Shown in pieces: positions 8,578 to 16,565 of a DNA stretch of 25,173 nt. The notes under the pieces were generated by a model. The model ran no database searches. It was not told where the DNA came from and saw only the letters and a program-made list of their open reading frames with translations. Numbering within the stretch: position 1 is the first letter of the stretch; each line of letters opens with the position of its first letter. Where the stretch lies: the NCBI GenBank assembly GCA_021836225.1, contig JAKBJA010000048.1, forward strand, positions 1 through 25,173, in the 5' to 3' direction. Both the position numbers and the translations under genes were made by a program. The DNA comes from Pseudomonadota bacterium (lineage in GTDB: Bacteria; Pseudomonadota; Gammaproteobacteria; Burkholderiales; Thiobacillaceae).

Positions 8578-9341
8578 GAATTGTTCCTGAACCAGTTAAC
8601 CAGGCCTTCCACCAGGCCGGCATCGCCGCCAGGCGTGGCGACAACGTGTGCAATACCGAAACGGCGGGCCGCATCGGCGATTTTCTCATGCGGCGCGAAA
8701 AGCGGGGTATGCAGCAGCAAGGGCCGGCCCCCCTCGCCCAACAGGGCCGCCAGATTGTCCAGCGTTTCCGCGCTGGTGACGGTCACCGCATCGATCCCGC
8801 CGGCCTGCCAGCGCGCCAGCAGCGGCGCGGCATCGGCCTGCGGCCGCACGCGCCGGTAGCATTCCATGAAATGCACCTGCGCCCCGCGTGCGGCGAGCGT
8901 GTCGGCCAGCAAGGCGCGGCCGCCGACGCCGCGCACGACCATCACGCGTTTGCCCGCCACCTGCTGCAGCTGCGGCAGCGCCAGCAGCGCTTCGCTGTCC
9001 TGGCCGTCCGGCGTGACGACGCCGCTGACGCCCTGCTCCTGCAGCGTGCGCGCGGTGCCCGGGCCCACCGCAAACACCTCGACCGAAGCAGGCAAACTGC
9101 CGCCGGCGCGGATCGCTGCCATGCCGAACTGTGCGGCATTGGGGCTGATGAATATCGCGATGTCGGCATCACGCAGTTGCGTCAGCGATGCGGTCAATTC
9201 GTCTGCGGGCACCGCCTCGATGGCGAGCGCAGGAAACACGAACGCTGCGCCGCCGGCCGCCCAGATCGCCTGCGCCAGCCCGGCTGCCTGGTGGGCGGGC
9301 CGCGTCACCAGCACGGTGCGCCCGGCCAGCGGCTGCGTCAT
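8574..9341 (-). CDS. hemD: Uroporphyrinogen-III synthase
   Basis: HemD closes and isomerises the linear tetrapyrrole made by HemC to uroporphyrinogen III, in the cytoplasm. The 255-residue length is normal. Visible landmarks are the N-terminal VLVTRP-x-H-QA segment, the [11 protein letters not shown] stretch (about 66-77), [10 protein letters not shown] (about 96-105) and a late [12 protein letters not shown] segment. These define the two-domain HemD fold. The family is poorly conserved, but the position between hemC and hemX makes the call secure. ATGA overlaps join it to both neighbours. Confidence 0.95.
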   Translation of the reverse strand: MTQPLAGRTVLVTRPAHQAAGLAQAIWAAGGAAFVFPALAIEAVPADELTASLTQLRDADIAIFISPNAAQFGMAAIRAGGSLPASVEVFAVGPGTARTLQEQGVSGVVTPDGQDSEALLALPQLQQVAGKRVMVVRGVGGRALLADTLAARGAQVHFMECYRRVRPQADAAPLLARWQAGGIDAVTVTSAETLDNLAALLGEGGRPLLLHTPLFAPHEKIADAARRFGIAHVVATPGGDAGLVEGLVNWFRNNS

Positions 9342-10258
9342 GCAGGCAGGGCGTCGAGAATGGCGCGCGCGCCCTGCGCCAGCAGCTTGTCGGCCAGCGC
9401 CAGGCCAACCGCCTCGGGTTCGCCCGCCTCGCCTTCGGCGCGGTCGTGAATGAAACCACTGCCGTCCGGGTTGGCGACAAACCCGTTCAGCACCAGGCGG
9501 CCGTTTTCAAGCACCGCATGCGCGCCCAGCGGTACCTGGCAGCTGCCGCCGAGCACACGGCTGACCTGGCGCTCGGCGCGCACGCAGGCGGCGGTTTCGG
9601 GGTGGTTGAGCGCGGCAAGCATGGCTGCCACTTCGCTGTTGCCGCTGCGTATCTCGATGCCGAGTGCGCCCTGGCCGGCGGCGGGGATGCTGTCTTCCAC
9701 GGAAAGCAGGCTTTTGATGCGGTCACCCAGGCCCAGACGCTTGAGCCCGGCGGCGGCCAGCAGAATGGCGTCGAACTGGCCCTCGTCCAGTTTCTTCAGG
9801 CGGGTGCCGACGTTGCCGCGCAGCGGCTTCACCGCGAGGTGCGGATAGCGCGCGCGCAACTGCGCTTCGCGGCGCAGGCTGGAGGTGCCGACCACGCTGC
9901 CCGGCGGCAGGTCGGACAGGTGCGCGTAGCGGTTGGAGACGAAGGCGTCGCGCGGGTCCTCGCGCTCGCCGATCACCGCCAGCTCGAATCCCGGCGGCAA
10001 GTCCATCGGCACATCCTTCATCGAATGCACCGCCAGATCGGCCTGGCCGGCCTCCAGCGCAACTTCGAGCTCCTTGACGAACAGGCCCTTGCCGCCGATT
10101 TTCGACAGCGTGACGTCGAGGATCTGGTCGCCGCGCGTGGTCATGCCCAGGATGCTCACTGTGCAGCCGGGATGCAGCGCGGCAAGGCGGTCTCGGATAT
10201 GCTCCGCCTGCCACATGGCAAGGGCACTTTCACGGGAAGCGATAGTCAGGGTATGCAT
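9338..10258 (-). CDS. hemC: Porphobilinogen deaminase (hydroxymethylbilane synthase)
   Basis: HemC joins four porphobilinogens into hydroxymethylbilane on a dipyrromethane cofactor. From ATG 10258 the product has 306 residues and begins [17 protein letters not shown]. The frame is open further upstream, but that extension is not family-like, so this ATG is chosen. Cofactor-attachment Cys240 is in GGSCQVP. Catalytic Asp82 is in HSMKDVP, and the TSSLRR (125-130) and LRGNVGTRL (146-154) arginine motifs are present. It is the first gene of hemCDXY, with a four-base overlap into hemD. The promoter should lie in the ~50-bp gap shared with the divergent thioredoxin-fold gene. Confidence 0.97.
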   Translation of the reverse strand: MHTLTIASRESALAMWQAEHIRDRLAALHPGCTVSILGMTTRGDQILDVTLSKIGGKGLFVKELEVALEAGQADLAVHSMKDVPMDLPPGFELAVIGEREDPRDAFVSNRYAHLSDLPPGSVVGTSSLRREAQLRARYPHLAVKPLRGNVGTRLKKLDEGQFDAILLAAAGLKRLGLGDRIKSLLSVEDSIPAAGQGALGIEIRSGNSEVAAMLAALNHPETAACVRAERQVSRVLGGSCQVPLGAHAVLENGRLVLNGFVANPDGSGFIHDRAEGEAGEPEAVGLALADKLLAQGARAILDALPA

Positions 10259-10312
10259 GGCGGTAATAATGGACTGTTTGATTTGGCAAAAGATGACGCG
10301 ACACTGATGACC

Positions 10313-10831
10313 ATGAAGTACCCGCATCCACCTGAAGGAACCCCATGCCTGCTGCGCCAGCTCGTGGCATGGTCCCTGATTTTAGCATGGGGGCTGATGC
10401 TGCCCGGTGCCGCCAGCGCGGCGAACAGCCTCGTTCACGCCAAGAATTTCCAGGCCGACGCGCGCATCGCCGCCAAACGCCGGGTGCCCATCATGGTGCT
10501 GTTCTCCACCCCGAACTGCCCCTATTGCGAGCGCGTCAAAAGCGAATACCTGGTGCCGATGCACCAGGATCCGGCCTACCGTTCGCGCGCCCTCTTCCGC
10601 GAAGTCACCATCGATTCCGATTCGCCGCTCACCGACTTCGACGCCGCGTCCACCACCGAGGCCGCGTTCGCCGCATCGCACAAGGTGTTCATGGTTCCCA
10701 CCGTCATGGTGTTCGACACCCAGGGCAAGGCGACGGGCGAAGCCATCGTCGGCCTGCTGATTCCGGATTTTTACTTCGGCTATCTGGAAGCCGCCATCGA
10801 CGAAGGCGGGCGCAAGGTGCGCGCCAAATAA
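10313..10831 (+). CDS. Exported thioredoxin-fold protein with CPYC motif
   Basis: The product has 172 residues from ATG 10313; ATG 10307, two codons earlier, is also possible. A signal peptide (about 12-36, ending AASA) leads into a thioredoxin fold. The redox motif CPYC is at 69-72, and the cis-proline is in MVPT (Pro129). The insert between them and the [12 protein letters not shown] tail resemble SoxW-type or 'thioredoxin family' periplasmic proteins. It is likely a periplasmic thiol reductase; DsbD from this window is a plausible electron donor (inference). The open frame runs far upstream through the antisense of hemC, but that part is a shadow. It diverges from hemC. Confidence 0.82.
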   Translation: MKYPHPPEGTPCLLRQLVAWSLILAWGLMLPGAASAANSLVHAKNFQADARIAAKRRVPIMVLFSTPNCPYCERVKSEYLVPMHQDPAYRSRALFREVTIDSDSPLTDFDAASTTEAAFAASHKVFMVPTVMVFDTQGKATGEAIVGLLIPDFYFGYLEAAIDEGGRKVRAK

Positions 10832-10873
10832 CGCCCCACTTGCGCGCAGTCGCCCACCCGCGGCTTGTCGTAC

Positions 10874-10896
10874 TAGAATCCCCGCCATGCAGGGAG
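10874..10896 (+). promoter_or_regulatory. Putative -10 box and ribosome site deciding the response-regulator start
   Basis: TAGAAT (10874-10879) followed by CCCCGCC resembles the other -10-like boxes here; no -35 is evident. AGGGAG (10891-10896) is 7 bases from ATG 10904 but only 1 base from ATG 10898, so 10904 is the likely start. Confidence 0.5.
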
Positions 10897-10903
10897 CATG
10901 CAC

Positions 10904-11545
10904 ATGAAAACCCTTTTGGCCGACGATCACCCGCTGATGCGCGAAGGTGTGCGGCAGGTATTGTCGCAGCTGGAGCCGCAGGTCGAGATCATCGACGCCC
11001 ACGACTACCCCTCCCTGTTCGCACAAACCGCGCTGCACCTCGATCTCGATCTGGCGCTGGTCGATCTGAACATGCCGGGCTTCGTCGGTATCCAGGGCAT
11101 CGCGCAGTACCGCAACCGCTTCCCGGACATTCCCCTGGTGGTGCTGTCGGCCTCGGAATCGCCGCACGACATCCGCAGCGCGCTGGAAGCCGGCGCGCTT
11201 GGCTACATTCCCAAAGCCGCCTCCACGGCAACGATGCTGGCCGCGCTGCGGCAGGTGCTGGCGGGCGACATCTATGTGCCGGCCTGTCTGGGCGACGGCA
11301 ACGGCGGTCTGCACACAGTGGCACCCTCCGACTTCGAGGCGCTGCAGCATAGCGGGCTGACGGCGCGCCAACTCGAAGTGGCGCGCCTGCTGGTTCAGGG
11401 CTGCGCCAACAAGGCCATTGCCGGCATGTTGTCGATGTCGGAAGGCACGGTGAAAGTGCACATTGCGGCTATTTTCCGGGCGCTTGGCGTCACCAACCGC
11501 ACCGAAGCCGTGCTCGAGATCCAGCGGCTGATGCAGCAACCGTAA
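10904..11545 (+). CDS. NarL/FixJ-type (LuxR HTH) response regulator
   Basis: This 213-residue regulator has a receiver domain (about 2-118) with acidic pocket DD at 7-8, phospho-acceptor Asp54 in ALVDLNMPG and conserved lysine in YIPKAAS. A LuxR-type helix-turn-helix (about 145-208) contains LTARQLEVARLLVQG, NKAIAGMLSMSEGTVKVHI and FRALGVTNRTEAV. It should bind DNA as a phosphorylated dimer. The hybrid histidine kinase gene begins 8-17 bases after the stop, so the two form a two-component operon. The signal and targets cannot be read from the sequence. AGGGAG supports the ATG at 10904. Confidence 0.93.
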   Translation: MKTLLADDHPLMREGVRQVLSQLEPQVEIIDAHDYPSLFAQTALHLDLDLALVDLNMPGFVGIQGIAQYRNRFPDIPLVVLSASESPHDIRSALEAGALGYIPKAASTATMLAALRQVLAGDIYVPACLGDGNGGLHTVAPSDFEALQHSGLTARQLEVARLLVQGCANKAIAGMLSMSEGTVKVHIAAIFRALGVTNRTEAVLEIQRLMQQP

Positions 11546-11552
11546 ACGTCCC

Positions 11553-13469
11553 GTGAATTTCATGCACACCCTGTTCAGCCGGATCTCCCTGTCCAGCATC
11601 CGCAGCCGCATGCTGGTGATCGCCCTGCTGCCCGCGATGCTGACCGAATTCGGGATGGTTGCCTATTTCACCACGCAGACACTCGCCACCGCCGAGAGCG
11701 CGCTGAATGCGCGCGCCACCAACGCCGCCCGCCATCTGGCCGATGCCTTGCCTTACGCTCTGGTGAGCGGTGACACAGCGAAGCTCTATGCGCTGCTCAA
11801 CAGCGAGACAGAAGCCAGCCAGTTGTCCTATGCCCGCGTCACCGATGCGCGCGGGCGGCTGGTTGCCAGCACCGGCGACAGCTTGCACGCCCACCTCCCC
11901 GGTGTGCATTACGAAAAGGGCGCCGAGATTCGCTTGCCCACCGCGGACACGCGCGATGAGGTCATGCTTGCCGCCAGCGCTTCGCCGGCCGGCATCCTGC
12001 TGGGGCATACCGAGGTCGGCGTGTCCCGCGACCAGATCAGTGCTTTCAAGCGCGACACGCTGGTCCATGCCGCCCTGCTGATGCTGGTGGCGCTGGCGCT
12101 CACCGGTGCGCTGGCGTGGCGCTTGTCCAACCGGCTGGCCGGACAGCTGCGCCATGTCGGACAGGTGGTAGGGCGGCTCGCGTGCGACGACCTCACGGTG
12201 CGCACGCAGCTGCCGGCGCAGGGCGAAGTCGGCGCGCTTGCCGCCGGGGTGAACGACATGGCCGAAGCCCTGCAGACCCACCGCAGCGAACTGGAGAAAC
12301 GCATCCGCGAAGCCACTGCCGACCTCGCCGCGAAAAAGAACATGGCCGAGCGCGCCAACCAGGCCAAGTCGCGCTTTTTCGCCGCCGCCAGCCATGACCT
12401 GCGGCAGCCGCTGCACGCCCTGTCGCTGTTCGTCGCTGCGCTGAAGGCGCGCAACCAGCAGCCGGAAGCGCAGACCCTGATCGACAACATCGAGGCATCG
12501 ACCGCGGCAATGGAGCTGCTGTTCAATGCCCTGCTCGACATTTCACGGCTGGACGCCGGCACCATCGAAGCGCATCCAGTGCACTTTCCGCTGCAGAAAA
12601 TGCTCGACGACCTCAACCACCAGTTCAGCGCACTGGCGGCAGAAAAGCAGCTGCGGCTGCGCTTTCGCCCGTGCGACGTCACTCTGTACAGCGACCCCCT
12701 GCTGATCGAGCGCATCCTCGTCAACCTGATCGCCAATGCCATCCGCTACACCGACGACGGCGGCGTGCTGGTGGCCTGCCAGCGTCGCGGCCGCATGGTG
12801 CGCCTGAGCGTGATCGACACCGGTCGCGGCATTCCGCTCGAACAGCAGGAAAGCGTGTTCCAGGAATTCGTCCAGCTGCACAACCCCGCGCGTGATCGCA
12901 GCAAGGGCCTGGGCTTGGGACTTGCCATCGTGTCGCGCCTGGGACGTCTGCTCGGACACCGGGTGAACCTGCGCTCGCGTCCTGGCCACGGCTCCCTCTT
13001 CAGCATCGACGTGCCGTGCGGCGATGCCAGCCTGATCCAGCCTCCCGTCCCTGCCAGCGCACCGGGGCAGATCCCCGCCGATGCGCTGGTGCTGCTGGTC
13101 GACGACGAAAGCGCAATCCTGCGCGGCATGGCCGAACTGTTCGACAACTGGAACATCGACCTGGTCACCGCGCACAGCGCCGCCGAGGCCGAGGAGTGGC
13201 TCGCCAGCATCGGCCGGATGCCCGACGTCATCGTCTCGGACTACCGCCTGCCCGACGACACCGACGGCATCGAAGTCATCACCCGCCTGCGCCGGCAATT
13301 CGGCCGCGACATCCCGGCCATCGTGGTCACCGGCGACACCGCACCCGACACCATCCTGCGCATCAGCCAGGCCGGCTTCCCCCTGCTGCACAAGCCGCTG
13401 CGCCCCGCCAAGCTGCGCGCCCTGCTGACCCACCTGATCCAGCAGGCGCGCACCGCTGCCGTGGGATAA
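11553..13469 (+). CDS. Hybrid sensor histidine kinase with C-terminal receiver
   Basis: The product has up to 638 residues from GTG 11553; ATG 11562 is an equally good start, and neither has a strong ribosome site. Numbering is from the GTG. One membrane helix lies at about 20-40, a periplasmic sensor at about 41-168 and a second helix at about 170-190. A HAMP domain and coiled coil (about 191-275) follow. The HisKA domain carries His281 in ASHDLRQPLHAL. The ATPase domain has N-box NLIANAIRY, G1 DTGRGIP (422-428) and G2 GLGLGLAI. The receiver (about 511-632) has DDE at 517-519, Asp563 and Lys614. It is likely the partner of the preceding LuxR-type regulator. The sensor domain is unrecognised. 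Confidence 0.93.
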   Translation: MNFMHTLFSRISLSSIRSRMLVIALLPAMLTEFGMVAYFTTQTLATAESALNARATNAARHLADALPYALVSGDTAKLYALLNSETEASQLSYARVTDARGRLVASTGDSLHAHLPGVHYEKGAEIRLPTADTRDEVMLAASASPAGILLGHTEVGVSRDQISAFKRDTLVHAALLMLVALALTGALAWRLSNRLAGQLRHVGQVVGRLACDDLTVRTQLPAQGEVGALAAGVNDMAEALQTHRSELEKRIREATADLAAKKNMAERANQAKSRFFAAASHDLRQPLHALSLFVAALKARNQQPEAQTLIDNIEASTAAMELLFNALLDISRLDAGTIEAHPVHFPLQKMLDDLNHQFSALAAEKQLRLRFRPCDVTLYSDPLLIERILVNLIANAIRYTDDGGVLVACQRRGRMVRLSVIDTGRGIPLEQQESVFQEFVQLHNPARDRSKGLGLGLAIVSRLGRLLGHRVNLRSRPGHGSLFSIDVPCGDASLIQPPVPASAPGQIPADALVLLVDDESAILRGMAELFDNWNIDLVTAHSAAEAEEWLASIGRMPDVIVSDYRLPDDTDGIEVITRLRRQFGRDIPAIVVTGDTAPDTILRISQAGFPLLHKPLRPAKLRALLTHLIQQARTAAVG

Positions 13470-13470
13470 T
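13465..13470 (+). promoter_or_regulatory. Putative -10 box for mpl, overlapping the kinase stop codon
   Basis: GATAAT followed by CCGCC covers the TAA of the kinase gene and lies 38 bases before the mpl ATG. No -35 box is visible. It would let mpl be transcribed apart from the two-component operon. Confidence 0.35.
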
Positions 13471-13508
13471 CCGCCGCGATTCCATCCTGATCCTTGCCCC
13501 TTAAAACC

Positions 13509-14909
13509 ATGCACATCCACATTCTCGGCATCTGCGGCACCTTCATGGGCGGCATCGCCGCCATCGCGCGTAACGCGGGCCACACCGTCACCGGCTGCGA
13601 CGCCAACGTCTACCCGCCGATGTCCGACCAGCTGCGCGCGCTCGGCATCGAACTCACCGAAGGCTGGGACGCCAGCCAGATCAACCTCAAGCCCGACGTC
13701 TTCGTCGTCGGCAATGTCGTCACTCGCGGCAACCCGCTGATGGAAGCCATCCTCGAACGCGGGCTGACCTACACCTCCGGCCCGCAGTGGCTGGCCGACA
13801 ACGTGCTGCGCGACAAGTGGGTGCTCGCCGTCGCCGGCACCCACGGCAAGACCACCACCTCGGCCATGCTGGCGTGGATCCTCGACGACGCGCGCATGCG
13901 CCCCGGCTTCCTCGTCGGCGGCATCCCGCAGAACTTCGGCATGTCGGCGCGGCTCACCGACAGCCCCTTCTTCGTCATCGAGGCCGACGAATACGACACC
14001 GCCTTCTTCGACAAGCGTTCCAAGTTCGTCCACTACCGCCCGCGCACCGTCATCCTCAACAACCTCGAATACGACCACGCCGACATCTTCCCCGACCTGG
14101 CCGCCATCGAGACCCAGTTCCACCACCTGGTGCGCACCGTCCCCGGCAACGGCCTCATCGTGTCCAACGGCACCGACGCCAACCTCGACCGCGTGCTCGA
14201 GCGCGGCCTGTGGACCCCGGTGGAAAGATTCGGTGGCAGCGGTGGCTGGAGCGCCGGCGAACCCGACGCCAGCGGCCACTTCGACGTCTTCTTCGACGGC
14301 ACATTGCAAGGCCGCGTGAAATGGGCGCTGATCGGCGAGCACAACCGCATGAACGCGCTCGCCGCCATCGCCGCCGCGCGCCACGCCGGCGTGCCTGCCG
14401 CCACCGCGATCGATGCCCTGGGCCGCTTCGAGAACGTCAAGCGCCGCATGGAAGTGCGCGGTTCAGTGCACGGCATCACCGTCTACGACGACTTCGCCCA
14501 CCATCCCACCGCCATCACCACCACTGTCGAAGGCCTGCGCGCGAAGGTCGGCAAGGCGCGCATCCTCGCCGTGCTGGAGCCGCGCTCCAACACCATGAAG
14601 CTTGGCGTGATGAAAGCCGCGCTGCCCGACAGCCTAGCCGGCGCCGACCTCGTCTACTGCTACGGCGCCAACCTCGGCTGGGACGCGGCCGAGGCGCTGG
14701 CTCCACTGGGCGCCAAGGCGCGCGTGTTCGACAACCTCGACCAGCTGGTCAGCCAGCTGGTGGCGGATGCCAGACCAGGCGACCATGTGCTGATGATGAG
14801 CAACGGGGGGTTCGGAGGGATTCACGCGAAGCTGCTGGATGCGCTGCATCATCACTATCACGAGGATATTGTGTTGACGCCTATGCATCGGTATGGGGGG
14901 TATGCGTAA
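13509..14909 (+). CDS. mpl: UDP-N-acetylmuramate:L-alanyl-gamma-D-glutamyl-meso-diaminopimelate ligase
   Basis: Mpl recycles murein tripeptide by joining it to UDP-N-acetylmuramic acid with ATP, in the cytoplasm. The product has 466 residues starting MHIHILGICGTFMGG. A TTG 15 bases upstream is in frame but is not needed. Mur-ligase landmarks are the N-terminal G-x-C-G-T-F-M-GG loop, the ATP loop GTHGKTT (110-116), the FVIEADEYDTAFFDKRSKF stretch (typical of Mpl rather than MurC), HNRMNALAA, YDDFAHHPTA and LEPRSNTMKLG. GC is very high, in sharp contrast to the cargo gene 350 bases downstream. The foreign repeat begins 9 bases after its stop. Confidence 0.96.
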   Translation: MHIHILGICGTFMGGIAAIARNAGHTVTGCDANVYPPMSDQLRALGIELTEGWDASQINLKPDVFVVGNVVTRGNPLMEAILERGLTYTSGPQWLADNVLRDKWVLAVAGTHGKTTTSAMLAWILDDARMRPGFLVGGIPQNFGMSARLTDSPFFVIEADEYDTAFFDKRSKFVHYRPRTVILNNLEYDHADIFPDLAAIETQFHHLVRTVPGNGLIVSNGTDANLDRVLERGLWTPVERFGGSGGWSAGEPDASGHFDVFFDGTLQGRVKWALIGEHNRMNALAAIAAARHAGVPAATAIDALGRFENVKRRMEVRGSVHGITVYDDFAHHPTAITTTVEGLRAKVGKARILAVLEPRSNTMKLGVMKAALPDSLAGADLVYCYGANLGWDAAEALAPLGAKARVFDNLDQLVSQLVADARPGDHVLMMSNGGFGGIHAKLLDALHHHYHEDIVLTPMHRYGGYA

Positions 14910-15034
14910 GGGGAACTTGCCGTCATTGCGAGCGCAGCGAAGCAATCCAGTCTTTGAATTGGCGTGAAGCACAGCCGAGTAGTTAGAGCTTTCGTCAGAC
15001 GGCTGACCGTTGGCCGGGGGTAGCCCGGCAGCTA

Positions 15035-15066
15035 GTCACTTTTCTTGTCTCGCCAAGAAAAGTAAC
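15035..15066 (-). repeat. 13-bp hairpin in left repeat
   Basis: 15035-15047 pairs with 15054-15066 around the loop TCTCGC. The single non-Watson-Crick pair is C/A on the plus strand, which is a G-U wobble on the minus strand. The right copy has the same hairpin at 16534-16565. Confidence 0.85.
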
Positions 15067-15098
15067 CAAAAGAAGGCGACCCCGACATCCCCGAATTC

Positions 15099-15223
15099 CC
15101 GGAAATCGAACCCACCGGACGGGCGGCGAAGAACTCGCCCCGCTTTGCTGTTTTTAATTGGTTTTTTGTGGGCGGGGCTCAGACACCTTCGCCGCTGATC
15201 CGCCCGGCAGGCTCGATTTCCGG
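15099..15223 (-). repeat. Long bulged hairpin in left repeat
   Basis: Outer stem 15099-15122 pairs with 15200-15223 (24 positions, four mismatches). A middle 9-bp stem pairs 15123-15131 with 15187-15195 and leaves a TGAT bulge at 15196-15199. The inner 7-bp stem pairs 15137-15143 with 15172-15178. The loop is T-rich on the plus strand and A-rich on the minus. All four outer mismatches become G-U pairs on the minus strand. Confidence 0.9.
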
Positions 15224-15262
15224 CGGGGCTGTAAGGGGAAGAAAGTCAAAACCAGGGCGGTG

Positions 15263-16297
15263 ATGACTGAACAACCTGCATACTTGTGTAACGACGCAGA
15301 TAAACGTTATGAGAGCCAAGAGGCAAGCGTGGGCATTCCTGAATATGACTACCCGGTAGATCAATGCGATGTGCCAGAAGCGCGTCGCAAGACGTTAGCC
15401 GAGTACCGTCTCTTTCGCCGCAAGTGTCTCGAATACTTACGGGGAGACTCCGATACGTCAGTAATGAGCCAAGTTCACAATCTGACATGGCATACCGCCG
15501 TTTTCCGCACGCTCAATGAAGCCCGGCGTATAGAACAACATCGCGAAATAAATGGCGCCATGTGGGAGTTGATAACTGCGGGTTACGCCAGCTTGATGAC
15601 CTTGGGCATCCGACGACTCGTAGACCATGATCCAAAAACAAACTCCGTATGGAACGTAATAAACCTTGTCGAAAGACGTCCGGAACTACTAACGCGAGAC
15701 ATATTCGTCTGTTATGACGGCCTGCCCTACGATCATGTGGCCTCGCACAAAAAGCATATAGATTCGCTCGACATGAGCGGAGGTGGATACGCCAGATTTA
15801 TTCCAACCAAAGGCCCTGATGCATGGGCAACGTCGCACATGATGCATAAAGCATTTGATGCGCTATGTGGCCATCCACAAAAAAGAAGCCGCAAGGACAG
15901 TATTCAGATATCGATCCTGATTGATTTGAAGTCATGGCTTGATCATCCGACGATTAAAAAGGTCTGCACAATGGCAGACAAAATGGTTGCTCATTCAGAA
16001 CGCATTTGTGAAAAGGCACCTCCTGTTCCTATAGCCACATACAACGATATCGACGAAGCACTACGCATCATCGTTCGCGTAGCAAATTTCCTTTCCTCGT
16101 CATTTTTCTATGACGCCACTTTTGGCTCAGTCGTAGCCACACCCCAATTCGACGTACTCAACGCCCTAGATCACCCATGGGTGACCCCCGAGGATATTCC
16201 AACACTGCACCGGTACTGGCGGGATATTTCCGACGCTATGGATCAGTGGGCGTATGACACTAACGATGGATTCCTACCGCCCAAGGCAGTGGGATAA
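15263..16297 (+). CDS. Cargo protein of repeat-flanked element, possible HEPN (AbiU2-like) fold
   Basis: The product has 344 residues from ATG 15263, which lies inside the left repeat; AGGG at 15254 is a weak ribosome site. The frame stays open upstream through the repeat, but that part is repeat-derived. GC is about 48% on two lines counted by hand, far below the neighbours, indicating transfer. The protein is soluble and helical, with no signal peptide. Residues about 98-140 (WELITAGYASLMTLGIRRLVD, then SVWNVINLV) and about 222-280 (an ADKMVAHSE motif at 238-246, then NDIDEALRIIVRVANFL) resemble HEPN proteins of the AbiU2 type. In those, R-x4-6-H forms an RNase site; here alanine occupies the usual arginine position, so activity is doubtful. 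The domain call is from memory and tentative; no antitoxin gene adjoins it. Confidence 0.75.
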   Translation: MTEQPAYLCNDADKRYESQEASVGIPEYDYPVDQCDVPEARRKTLAEYRLFRRKCLEYLRGDSDTSVMSQVHNLTWHTAVFRTLNEARRIEQHREINGAMWELITAGYASLMTLGIRRLVDHDPKTNSVWNVINLVERRPELLTRDIFVCYDGLPYDHVASHKKHIDSLDMSGGGYARFIPTKGPDAWATSHMMHKAFDALCGHPQKRSRKDSIQISILIDLKSWLDHPTIKKVCTMADKMVAHSERICEKAPPVPIATYNDIDEALRIIVRVANFLSSSFFYDATFGSVVATPQFDVLNALDHPWVTPEDIPTLHRYWRDISDAMDQWAYDTNDGFLPPKAVG

Positions 16298-16376
16298 CGG
16301 TTACGTCGCAACGCAAGCTCACAACCCGCCCAGTCATCACCGCCCTGGTTTTGACTTTCTTCCCCTTACAGACCTG

Positions 16377-16501
16377 CCGAAGATCAAGCGCGTCGGGTGG
16401 ATCAGCGGCAAAGGTGTTTGAGCCCCGCCCACAAAAAACAAAATCAAAACAACAAGGCGGGGCGAGTTCTTTGCCGCCCACCCGACGCGCTTGATCTTCG
16501 G
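16377..16501 (+). repeat. Long bulged hairpin in right repeat (perfect stem)
   Basis: 16377-16400 pairs perfectly with 16478-16501 (24 bp). ATCA (16401-16404) is bulged. 16405-16413 pairs with 16469-16477 (9 bp). 16422-16429 pairs with 16456-16463 (8 bp). The terminal loop is A-rich (16430-16455). The architecture is identical to the left copy despite arm sequence changes. Confidence 0.93.
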
Positions 16502-16533
16502 GGTTTCGGGGATGTCGGGGTCGCCTTCTTTTG

Positions 16534-16565
16534 GTTACTTTTCTTGGCGAGACAAGAAAAGTGAC
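16534..16565 (+). repeat. 13-bp hairpin in right repeat
   Basis: 16534-16546 pairs with 16553-16565 around the loop GCGAGA, with one T/G (U-G) wobble at the third pair. It is the exact inverted copy of the hairpin at 15035-15066. Confidence 0.85.

Larger units (their letters stand above)
14919..15269 (-). repeat. Structured dispersed repeat, left copy
   Basis: This copy is read on the minus strand to match the right copy. Bases 15031-15095 (65 bases) are identical to the complement of 16505-16569. It contains, from the outside in, an end segment with ATTGCG...GCAAT symmetry, a small hairpin (GTCAG/CTGAC near 14989-15006), a GCCGGG/CCCGGC hairpin, the 13-bp hairpin at 15035 and the long hairpin at 15099. 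From memory, AAGAAAAGTAACCAAAAGAA-like sequence is common between genes of many proteobacteria; I could not check this. The region between mpl and 15263 holds no gene I can support. Confidence 0.85.

Noticed and set aside
9188..10306. Long in-frame extension upstream of the thioredoxin-fold gene
   Set aside because: It lies antisense to hemC/hemD and precedes a clear signal peptide; the gene starts at 10307 or 10313.
14910..14918. Target-site duplication next to the element ends
   Set aside because: Bases outside the left end (GGGGAACTT) and right end (TACAGCGAG) do not match convincingly.
15158..15262. Open frame with KGKKVKTRAVMT-type peptide in both repeat copies
   Set aside because: It lies across the long hairpin arm; the peptide similarity follows from the repeated DNA, and changes track stem pairing rather than codon positions. 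Not treated as coding.
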